Positions 8,729 to 16,398 of a DNA stretch of 20,586 bases are shown in pieces. The stretch is from positions 1 through 20,586 of the forward strand of contig JALLPB010000197.1 of NCBI GenBank assembly GCA_036939975.1, read 5' to 3'. Position 1 is the first letter of the stretch. Each line of letters begins with the position of its first letter. This stretch comes from Cyclostephanos tholiformis (Eukaryota; Bacillariophyta; Thalassiosirophyceae; Thalassiosirales; Thalassiosiraceae). A program made the translations under genes and the position numbers. The notes under the pieces were generated by a model. That model did no database searches and was not told where the DNA came from. It saw only the letters and a program-made list of their open reading frames with translations.

Positions 8729-11621
8729 TCAAGCCGGCATAGCCTTTTCCTTTTTAAACACTGCAACTGCTGCATTCAGCACATCATTGACAATGGCGAT
8801 TTGGTCAGGTGAGGGATTGCAAGTCATGTGATTGTAGGGGCACCCTGGACACCTGCCTAGGAGGCCGAAGCTTGTGCAGTCACCTTTGCCGCCCAATCTG
8901 AGGTTGGCGTATGGCACCCCTCACATTCGAATGAGGTCCCTAAAGGATATGTTCAGCCATATTGCATTGAGGGTCTCCACAACCTGCTTGCACCCTGCCG
9001 GGATCTCCATGTTGACCAGGGCCTTCTTTGATGCCACCAGTGCTTTGACCTTGGGTCCCATCCTCAGGAACTTCGTTTCAGGGCATGTGATCATCATGTC
9101 AATGAACCTATCATTCACCAACTGGGACATGGCCAACACAAGGCTTGATCACGGGAGGGGATCCGGTGGTGTCCACTGTTCACATGTGAGGAAGAATTGG
9201 CGGGCATCATAATGCACCCATCATAACAGGTGGAGGCAGAGCTGTGGCATGATCTTCGATTCGAGGTCCACCTCGTGTTCATCTAGCATGTCCCTTATCC
9301 TGCATGCATGTACCAGATGTGAGCAGTTGGGTCCAAACAGCACTTCCAGAAGGCGACTGTAGTTGTTGAACATGCGGGTAAGGCTGCGGAGGGTGGTTGG
9401 TAACTCCACTTTGCCGCTGTTGATGTGTTTCCAGATGTCGGCCACAGATTTGAGCATTGATGCTTTGAAGTACTCTTCCTCTGCAGCATCCTCATTCATT
9501 GCCTCCACCGACTGCCAGGGGACTGCAAAGATCATGATTCCTTTTGTGCACCCTGCATGAGTTTTGTCACCATTGGAGGAGAAACTGAGATTTTTTTTGT
9601 CAGCACCAGGTGTGGTGTGACATAGATGTTGGTTTTGTGGAGGGTGAGGGGGACGGGCTTGAGCTGCTGATGGAGGATCCGGGGGATGGTGAATGATGTA
9701 GCATCCCCATGGCCAGTGCAGGCCTGGAGGATATGCCGTTTTGAGGTGGTCATCCTGGAGTCCTTGTCCCCAGCTTAGCTTTGGTGGCAATGGCTTGAGC
9801 TGTAGCTGTATGAAATGCCACCATGTTTGTGTGGCTTGCCACTGCAATTGCAAGTTGGTTCTCCATCTGCACCTGCAACATAGTGGCCATGAAAGCCCCA
9901 ATGTCCAAGACAGGTTGTGTCATCTTGGGCTGAGTTCCCAATTGGCAAATTCTCTGCAGACCTGCCTGCCCTTGCCTCCTCATGCTCTGCCTTGGTTTGG
10001 GCTTGCTCATGCCATGTTGGGTGCAGGTGCATCCAGGTTGAATCCTTCCCAGTTGACCCACAAGCCATAAGGGGTGCCACCCCAGGTGGTTGCGGTGCAC
10101 CTCAGCTGCCCTGGAAAGATGATGCGGGGTTGTCGTCCACTGCCAAACACTGACAAGAACGGGTCCACTGTTTCCTTGGGCGGGGTTTTGCGGTCATCTA
10201 CCAAGTCCCCCTCATCCAATTTGGTATCGGCAGAGCCTTCTGCACCCATCTTCCAAGCCTCTATCCTCCAGGTCAGGTTGAGCTTGGAGTTGGGGAGGAA
10301 TTTCCAGTCCGCCGCCAGCACACTGGTGTAGGCTTCCATCTCCGGCAGTAGGAAACATGCATATGCCATGCTGTATGCGAGGAGTTTGAAGTTTCCAAGT
10401 CATTCCATTTTCACCAAGCTTATCAATGCCCGAACCTGATGCAGTGCTGTGGCTAAGTTCGGGTAATCTAAGAACAGGGCTGCCCATCCGTGGGGATGGG
10501 GATGAGGTGCCCCAGCCTCATGCCTGACTCCTCGTCAAACTCTGCCTTGCCAAACCACGCCGTGTCCCATTTTGGGAATGTCCCATTGTCAAAATACGCA
10601 ATGCGGTCTAGTTCAATGGACTTGAGGGAGCGGCACTTGAATAGCTGCGCCTCCTCCTCCTCAAATGTCATGAGGTCAGATGGATCATGCCCTTTCTTGC
10701 CTAGGGTCTCGCCCTCAAAGGCCATCAGCCGTCCCTCATTAACACTTCAAGAGGGGGTTTTGGCTGTCCATCGGTGTAGTCCATGGAGCATAAGAAAGGT
10801 GTTGGCCTGTGGGGTCAAGCTAGGTATGTCTGTGCCTTGGCAGCCAGGGAGAGGGCTGTTTCCATCGCCATTTTCTCATCAAGGAGGCGGGCCACCAACG
10901 AGCCATACTCCTTGGCCCAGTCATCCTTGGCATCAAAGGAGTCAATTGTTGCCATGAACCACCATGCCATTGTCCCCGGCACCGCCATGCATGCCCTGAG
11001 GCTGGACATGCCATGGGGAAGCTCCTCTGCCAGGGTTTCTTCTGGGGGGACTGTGAAGTTGTCTTCTTCATTACCCAACTCCTCCCCAGATTGGGTGAGG
11101 TGCACCACTTCCCCGGGGGCCATCAACAGGCTTCCTGCCATTGTTGCCCCCTGTCCGGTCCATAGCTTGATGACATGTGCTCGGGCCACTGCGGCCATGG
11201 CTGGTGTCATTGCATCTATCTCCATCACACTCTCGCCTGGCGCCTTGGCTCCGAAGGCTCGTGCCATGGGAAGATGTCATTCGATGACCTTTGAGACAAG
11301 GTCGTTGTTGGCAAAGGCTTTTGCTTGTGCTGCTGCCCTAGTCAACCCCTGCTCCCCCTAGTCAGGCTCCTCATCCAAAAGAATCACATCTGGACTTCTC
11401 TTGCCGAAGGCGGCCAAGGCCGTTTGGGGGTTCTTGCTCCAAGCCTCTCCTCGGGGGGGATTCGAGCGCCTCATCAACCCATTGAAGTTTGAGGAGACAC
11501 GAAGCTTTGTGCTCTTTTGAGGGTGGGGCCAAACTTTGCTACCATGGGGGCCATATTGCTTTGAACTTGATTTGGCTAGTCTCGCGGAGGCTTCTGGCAA
11601 AATAATGATGTCCCAAGACAT
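8729..11621 (-). pseudogene. Gag-like region of the DIRS-like element
   Basis: A series of minus-strand frames reads as one long, broken structural protein. The pieces are 11621-11358, 11267-10815 (Ala/Met-rich, helical), 10725-10468, 10369-10007 (with WKFLPNSKLNLTWRIEAWKMG), about 9920-9750 (MTQPVLDIGAFMATMLQVQM, coiled and Gln/Ala-rich), 9753-9532 (KRHILQACTGHGDATSFTIP) and about 9560-8729. The last piece stays in one frame through TGA stops at 9221-9223, 9149-9151, 8921-8923 and 8729-8731. It contains a zinc-knuckle-like cluster CTSFGLLGRCPGCPYNHMTC (spacing C-x8-C-x2-C-x4-H-x2-C), the usual nucleic-acid-binding mark of Gag. Frame changes in the other joints show decay. The start Met is uncertain; MSWDIII at 11621 is the furthest seen. 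The call as Gag rests on position and the Cys/His cluster. Confidence 0.65.
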
Positions 11622-11640
11622 TCATTTTCATGGTTCCTCA

Positions 11641-11800
11641 AAAAAGGAGCGAGGGCTGGTTTGGTTTTGTACCAGGTCCTGCTTGGAGTTGAGAAATTCT
11701 ACCTACCCAATAGATTCTTGGTAATAGGTAAATTGGGGAACACAGAAAACAGTGTTCTGTGGACAAATTCCTCAATCCTTTTCAGTAATGGGGAAAGTTC
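11641..11800. other. 5' non-coding end of the inserted element
   Basis: These 160 bases lie between the first gag codons and the copia fragment. They hold an imperfect hairpin (CACAGAA and TTCTGTG arms, about 11739-11762) and no open frame with a recognisable motif. If the element interrupts copia as proposed, its 5' extremity is at about 11801. No copy of this stretch was noticed at the other end. Confidence 0.35.
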
Positions 11801-12130
11801 TATGATTCATAGCAACAAATTCAATGCCAAAGATAGAAGTCTCAATAGTCAGTTGCCTCCCTGACATCCAATTAATCAGGACCACCAGATTGCAATATAT
11901 CAAAATGCCCTTTGGAGAAGGGTGGGTCTGTTTGCAACCTGCTTGGTCACTATTGCACATCATCTGGATGTCAACTTTTTTCCGAGGGGTTCTGGCATGT
12001 CTGGAGGAGGGGCCTCCTTAACATCACTGTAGAATTCAGTCCAGTCAAAAAGCAAAATTGTTGTCAACAATGACAGGATGAGTTGGGTCAAATATGAGTC
12101 TAGTGTTGTACTTAAGTTAAAGCGGCCACC
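11801..12130 (-). pseudogene. Ty1/copia RT tail and RNase H start
   Basis: On the minus strand the copia signature order is plain: LKYNTRLIFDPTHP, then DWTEFYSDVKEAPPPDMPEP, then VDIQMMCNSDQAG with the first RNase H Asp, then LINWMSGRQLTIETSIFGIE and EFVAMNH. Three different frames are needed. One change lies between the first two segments, in the poly-T/A area near 12055, and another in an A6 run at about 11982-11987. The match stops abruptly after the His codon at 11802-11804, in the middle of the conserved domain. The following residues do not resemble copia, which marks a truncation or insertion point. Confidence 0.72.
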
Positions 12131-12420
12131 CTTGGAGGTGCCAGTGCATCATCAAAGGTGATTTGCCATTGTGACATGGGCTAGGTCAGGTTGGTGTGGT
12201 TGGAGTGCCAAAGCAGGCCGTGGCAGAGGCAGTCACAAAAGAGCCAGGCTGAAGCCACAGATTGGGGGGGAGTTACCAGTGTAGGGACTGGGATGGTCAC
12301 CCTTGGATGACCTAGGACCGGGGTGCAGATGGTACAAATGTAAGGTAAACCAAGGAGGTGCCAGGACTTGAAGCTTCTTATCAAAAGCAATACCATCATT
12401 GAGTAGCAATTTACTGGAAT
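12131..12420. other. Unassigned stretch upstream of the copia fragment
   Basis: A minus-strand frame of 72 codons (12399-12181) lies where more copia reverse transcriptase would be expected, but I recognise none of its motifs. It is probably more decayed copia sequence; no other feature was seen. Confidence 0.3.
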
Positions 12421-12439
12421 ATTTAATGATGATTTTTGG

Positions 12440-12890
12440 CCCTAGCCAAGTTGACTTATTCGCCTTGTTGGCCTAATTGGCTCTATCAACCACAGCTGCC
12501 TTGTTGGCCACAATGATTTTTTTGGTCATATTAGCCTTATGGCACAAAACAACCTCATTGACTTTATTGGCTACAATGCCTCATCAGCCTCTTTGACAAT
12601 AATGGCTACAATGGCCTCATTGGCTTCATCAGCTTTGGCTTTATTAGCCTTATCAGGCATATTGGCAACATCAGCCACATCATCCTAATTGGCTTCAGTG
12701 GCATCAATGGCCTCATTGACTCATTGACTCATTGGGATAATCAAATCAACACATCATCGGCCTCATCAAATCATTAGCCATGTCAAATTATTGGCTCAAT
12801 GCACTCATTGCATTCATCATTCATTGCACATCTGCCTCATAGCTTTGGCTTCATCGGATCCTCATCGGCCTCAGTGGCCACAACTAATGA
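12440..12890. repeat. Degenerate 9-bp-type repeat (GCCTCATTG / CAATGAGGC)
   Basis: Words such as GCCTCATTGGC, GCCTTATTGGC, GCCTCATCAGC and CATTGACTCATTGACTCATTG recur with a rough period of 9 bp over about 450 bp. On the minus strand the repeat reads as Ala-Asn/Asp-Glu/Lys triplets (ANEANEA and similar), so it may descend from a low-complexity helical coding repeat. Stops and phase changes interrupt every frame today. Confidence 0.65.
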
Positions 12891-12899
12891 AATTGCCAA

Positions 12900-13455
12900 A
12901 CATCAGTATTGTATTTTTTTGCCACCTCATCACTTCATGTTAGTATCAATGTGAGGGAGATGATGTGTTTATGGCTTGTGCTTGCAAGGAAAAAGGTGGG
13001 TTGGTTGATTGCCAATTATGGCTACTCATATCATGGTGATTTTGCAAAACATCTATTTTCTGTCAGTATTCTGTTGTGTGAATATCCTTGATGGATATCT
13101 ATATGTGGTACTTAAATTTTCTAAAAGGTTTTTGGATATCTCTTGCAGAGATCTTACTCTTTTGTCAACTCCACTTATCATTTAAAAGACCTGATTACCA
13201 ATCCTTTGGACTACATGCTCTGCATTCCTACTATGGACATTGCCATTTGCTGTCTTCAATCTTCCATGCAGTCAGATATTTCCACAAACCCCTCATGGGA
13301 TGGGTGGCAGTGCTACATTTGTTGGTGGAAGAGTGGACTATAACTAAACTCAATGAATGGGGGGTGAGGTGGAGTTACTTTGTCCCAAGCTTGGTATTGG
13401 GTGGTTGTGCATCACCATATTCAACTGCTGTGCATTGAATGACTCCCCAAGCCAC
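12900..13455. other. Stretch without a recognised gene before the LTR
   Basis: The plus strand has overlapping frames of up to 116 codons (13088-13438), but I recognise no copia or gypsy domain in them. If the LTR at 13472 is a 3' LTR, this should be the end of its internal region. The lack of RNase H motifs argues for strong decay or for a non-autonomous internal sequence. Confidence 0.35.
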
Positions 13456-13471
13456 TAAAGTGAGGGAGGAG
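13456..13471 (+). other. Candidate polypurine tract
   Basis: The run AAAGTGAGGGAGGAG, purine except for one T, directly precedes the TG of the LTR. This is where LTR retrotransposons keep the primer for plus-strand synthesis. It sets the orientation of the LTR as plus and favours a 3' LTR. Confidence 0.5.
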
Positions 13472-13793
13472 TGTTAAATTTAGGGTACGTTGGTACTTAT
13501 TTCATCTCTATCTACCCATAAATTTTACCCTTCAGGGTATGTTTTGTTTCTGACTTTGAAACTTTGCATCAAGTCCTCTGACATCAGCCTTAATATACAA
13601 TCCAAGACACAATGTGTCTATTTTCTCCAAGTGCCAAGCATATTTATACAGGAACATATATATTTGACATTATGTCAATATCAACTCAAATGTGACACCT
13701 TTTCAGCCATCTGACAAAAGGAAATGATAGTCACCACTCTTCTATTGACAAAAATCACTTTTAGACTAGAGTCAAGTCATAATTTCTCTAACA
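13472..13793 (+). mobile_element. Copia-type LTR (solo or 3' LTR)
   Basis: The 322-bp segment starts TGTTAAATTT and ends TCTCTAACA. Its ends form the 5-bp inverted pair TGTTA/TAACA that is typical of Ty1/copia LTRs in plants and algae, and a purine tract sits just before it. The flanking pentamers (AGGAG before, CTGCG after) do not match, so there is no target duplication as expected for an intact solo LTR. An AGGAG does occur five bases further on. A TATA-like AATATACAAT lies at about 13590. The matching second LTR is not in the window. Confidence 0.55.
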
Positions 13794-14284
13794 CTGCGAG
13801 GAGTTGCATGAGCATCAGGGGAAACCCCCTCCAACTGCATAGCTAGCCTTAAAGGAGACAGCATGTTGCCATTGAGTGTTGGACAAATATTTTTAGAGCT
13901 CCTAAATGACATTGTAGGTGAGAACATGACTCTCCTCATCTCCAGTGATGTCTCCACCATTCTGTGATCACATGTTTTGTAGCCGACCAAGTAGGTCACC
14001 AGCATGACAAACAAAAATCACTGCGATGAGGATTGGGGGGGGGGGGAGGGGCAGACCCTATTTCTCCCTGAGACTGTTGATGGGAAGGCGGCTGAGGCCT
14101 AGGCGGCATTGGAAAACCGCGATGTAGCGAGGAGGCATGATGATGGCGACGGAGGCTTGAAAAGTATTATTCCTACGTAGAGTCAGTCCACAGGCGAATG
14201 GAAAAAAATTGGGATGTATCTGAAATCGGTTAGCTTTGCTCAAGTTCAAATAGTTCAACGAGATTCCTTTCCTGCAATCCTCTT
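13794..14284. other. Upstream region of the carbonic anhydrase gene
   Basis: The stretch includes an 80-codon minus-strand frame (14014-13772) with no recognisable motif and a G12 tract at 14035-14046 followed by A and GGGG. The last 230 bases before the ATG are the likely promoter and 5' leader, but no clear TATA box or known element was seen. A CRE-like CO2-response motif (TGACGT) was not noticed here. Confidence 0.35.
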
Positions 14285-15580
14285 ATGATGAACGGGCGAC
14301 AGCCTATCGAGACGGATATGCTCCTTCCCCCCTCCACATCGAGTCGCAAGGTCCAGCGCGTTAGTGCGAACAATAACAGCGCAGGATGCCGACGGTGGCT
14401 CACGTCCGTCATTGGCGGCGTGGTGTTCACTCTGGGCGTTCTGACATTGCCCTCGGACGAGGGCAACGTCGTCGACTCTCTGCCCAATCGGCAGCGATAT
14501 GACGTTCAGCTGCCAACCGAGAACCCATTGCCATCCGTATTGCCTTACATTACCCTCGCGCTCACAAATAGGCAAAGTTCATCCCATCCCACGGGCAAGT
14601 TTCACGAGGTGGTAAACCACAATGACATCCTCAACGAGTCACCCGATATCAAAGAATCGTCTAACTACTTCAAGAACAAGGATAACATCTGCGCAGGGTC
14701 GGCGCCAGACTTTGCGACTACTGCCTGCGACGACCTTTCAATTGATCAACCCCAAGCGGGATCGGATGTCACCTGGGGCTACAATGGCCTTATGAAGGTG
14801 AACTATGACCCTCATCCCAACCCCTTCGCGCAAACCAGCATGTGTCCCATCAACGTACACTGGCATCTTGGAGCCGAGCACAGATCCGCCGGTCAATACG
14901 ACGAGGATGGCACTGGCCCAGACCGGCCTTTGCAGTGGCCTCCCTTAAGGCCCGGCTTCTCCTGCCACCATTACGATGCTAGTGACACCAAATTTACCAC
15001 GCCCTATGCTTTCAAGTACTGTAAGTACATGCAGGTTGGTGAGACTTACGAGGTACACTGGCCTCATTCCTCCGGAGGAGCCTGCGGCACCATATACCAG
15101 TACCAGACTCCCTTTACAAATGGCGTCTTCTGCCATTTTTCAGAAGAACAGGTAAAACTCTTTACACCACAAATGATGGCAGATAACGTTGGCATACAGG
15201 GACAGGTATTCACCATCGTCAACGACGAGGACTACTTCTACCCAGATTTAATGCGCGGTATGATCGTCGACGATGAAACCATGGGTGTGGATATAACAGT
15301 CTATACCGGATCATCCACTGGCCAAACATTCGACAACACAAATGCGTGCTCTACGGTTACTCCCATCACATGGCACGTTGACCGCAAGTGTCATCTGATC
15401 AGCGCCTCGAGCTTCGACGCGATGTGTAGGGATATGGCATTGCAGGTCTCCGACATGAGCTCTCATTTGACACCCCAGGGCTCTCGCGAGCTTGTCGCTG
15501 ATGAATACGCCGCAGACAACCATTTGTACTTTGGAATGGGTAGAGGATCGAGTGACGTAAAAGCCCCGCCCAAGTCATGA
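14285..15580 (+). CDS. Delta-class carbonic anhydrase
   Basis: This uninterrupted frame of 431 codons interconverts CO2 and bicarbonate at a zinc centre. Residues 38-56 (WLTSVIGGVVFTLGVLTLP) form one hydrophobic segment after a basic, Ser-rich start, that is a signal peptide or anchor, so an extracytoplasmic or organelle-envelope site is likely. The catalytic domain runs from about residue 136. It carries CPINVHWHLGAEH (Cys187, His192, His194, His199), FSCHHYDASD (Cys227, His228-229), FKYCKYMQVGETYEVHWPHS (Cys246, His258, His261) and GACGTIYQYQ, all hallmarks of the delta family first known from Thalassiosira weissflogii. The His residues supply the zinc ligands of this class; which three is inferred. 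It is longer than the 281-residue type protein because of the N-terminal extension. Two ATG codons lie in tandem at 14285; either may be used. The stop is TGA, and no intron is needed. It sits between two G12 tracts and probably stands alone. Confidence 0.93.
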   Translation: MMNGRQPIETDMLLPPSTSSRKVQRVSANNNSAGCRRWLTSVIGGVVFTLGVLTLPSDEGNVVDSLPNRQRYDVQLPTENPLPSVLPYITLALTNRQSSSHPTGKFHEVVNHNDILNESPDIKESSNYFKNKDNICAGSAPDFATTACDDLSIDQPQAGSDVTWGYNGLMKVNYDPHPNPFAQTSMCPINVHWHLGAEHRSAGQYDEDGTGPDRPLQWPPLRPGFSCHHYDASDTKFTTPYAFKYCKYMQVGETYEVHWPHSSGGACGTIYQYQTPFTNGVFCHFSEEQVKLFTPQMMADNVGIQGQVFTIVNDEDYFYPDLMRGMIVDDETMGVDITVYTGSSTGQTFDNTNACSTVTPITWHVDRKCHLISASSFDAMCRDMALQVSDMSSHLTPQGSRELVADEYAADNHLYFGMGRGSSDVKAPPKS

Positions 15581-15897
15581 AAACGAATCTTCGTGTTTAT
15601 TGAAATCCTGAGCAAAGGGCTTCTGCGTTACATACCATGCTTGGCTTGGCAGATCGACTTCGACCCACCGCCCGAATTTTACCAAAGCAAACCTAGCACT
15701 TTCGGCGGGTTCGGTCCATTCCGCTGGGGGGGGGGGGATCCATTGTTTTTCACAATAGAAATCCCATTAGGTTGCCTTCTTCCTTCTCAATGTGCCCTAA
15801 CAGGCAACTTCTGTCGCTGTAGTGGTAAAACCCTTGACATGTTTAGGTTTTTATTGCTGTCTCATAACACTGTTTAATTACACCCATATTTTCCGAG
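15581..15897. other. 3' flank of the carbonic anhydrase gene
   Basis: This region is probably the 3' untranslated region and intergenic space. It contains a second G12 tract at 15726-15737. A plus-strand frame from 15593 to 15877 is open but shows no motif and its composition is not protein-like. No polyadenylation signal stands out. Confidence 0.4.
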
Positions 15898-16261
15898 ATG
15901 AAAAAAGACTTGGGACTCGGGGAAGAATTTCTGAACCGAAGGTCTTACACTCATTCACTACCTGACAATGAGCTACTCGAGACAATTGCAGCATGAAGCT
16001 AGAGGGCTCAATCTCTCCTTTTGCTACCGCACTTTCTATCACTATCAGCAATGCCTTCAGGGAGGAGCCAGCTGGTAAGTGTAAGTCGTCTTCAAAGTCT
16101 CTCTGTTTTTTTATTATTAAACCGATATCATTCCCAAAATGCTTCCAGATACGAGAGTAATTCGAGAAGGAGAAGAGGTGTTTCGATACATCACGACCAT
16201 ACCATTCAATGGGAGTGTTGCTGGGACAAGCAAGGATGCCTTTTTTGTGCCCATCGCCTAA
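15898..16261 (+). CDS. Small spliced gene of unknown function
   Basis: The plus strand carries a textbook intron, 16075-16148 (74 bp): donor GTAAGTGTAAG, a T-rich stretch, and acceptor CTTCCAG. Splicing joins SPFATALSITISNAFREEPA to an exon continuing DTRVIREGEEVFRYITTIP and ending KDAFFVPIA with TAA at 16259-16261. The first exon is open from an ATG at 15993. Further upstream an ATG at 15898 opens MKKDLGLGEEFLNRR, which ends in another frame at a TGA overlapping the ATG at 15993. A one-base slip near 15992, or a further splice event, would join the two into roughly 103 residues. I do not recognise the protein; it is short, hydrophilic and without a membrane segment. A minus-strand frame covers the same bases but lacks an ATG. 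Confidence 0.5.
16075..16148 (+). other. Spliceosomal intron, 74 bp
   Basis: The donor GTAAGTG follows GCTG, and the acceptor CTTCCAG precedes ATACGAG. A pyrimidine-rich run and an ATTATTAAAC stretch that could serve as branch site lie in between. The size is typical of diatom introns. The reading frame is kept across the junction, completing a GAT codon. Confidence 0.65.
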
Positions 16262-16398
16262 ACGTTCTCCTATTATGAATAGAGGGCCATTTGCTCCTTG
16301 GCTAGATGAAGACACCTTTTAATCGACACCGCTGATATTACATTCATCAAATGCTCAGCTGGTGCTGAGGGTGAATTTTGCATGGAGACCTCGAAAAA

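Larger units (their letters stand above)
4556..11640 (-). mobile_element. Decayed DIRS-like (tyrosine-recombinase) retrotransposon, coding part
   Basis: On the minus strand, from high to low coordinates, the order is a gag-like region (about 11.62 to 8.73 kb), a nucleoredoxin-like segment (8.6 to 7.7 kb), reverse transcriptase (7.4 to 6.6 kb), RNase H (6.58 to about 5.7 kb) and tyrosine recombinase (5.63 to 4.56 kb). Reverse transcriptase plus RNase H followed by a tyrosine recombinase instead of a DDE integrase defines the DIRS order; such elements insert by site-specific recombination and leave no target duplication. No aspartic protease motif was recognised. Every coding block carries stops or frameshifts, so the copy is dead. 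The true termini lie outside this span and are not resolved; the copia junctions suggest they are near 3147 and 11801. Confidence 0.8.

Noticed and set aside
10490..11361. Plus-strand frames of 155 and 192 codons
   Set aside because: They are antisense to the gag-like region; composition and element context favour the minus strand.
13772..14014. 80-codon minus-strand frame next to the LTR
   Set aside because: It overlaps the LTR end and has no recognisable domain; too little to call a gene.
14230..14575. Minus-strand frames of 85 and 106 codons
   Set aside because: They overlap the start of the intact carbonic anhydrase in antisense and have no motif.
15020..15037. GTAAGT...CAG inside the carbonic anhydrase frame, looking like a tiny intron
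   Set aside because: Only about 16 bp long, and the encoded YCKYMQVGE fits the conserved domain without splicing.
15878..16315. 145-codon minus-strand frame
   Set aside because: Its first codon is GTG after a TAA with no ATG upstream, it runs through a canonical plus-strand intron, and no motif was recognised.
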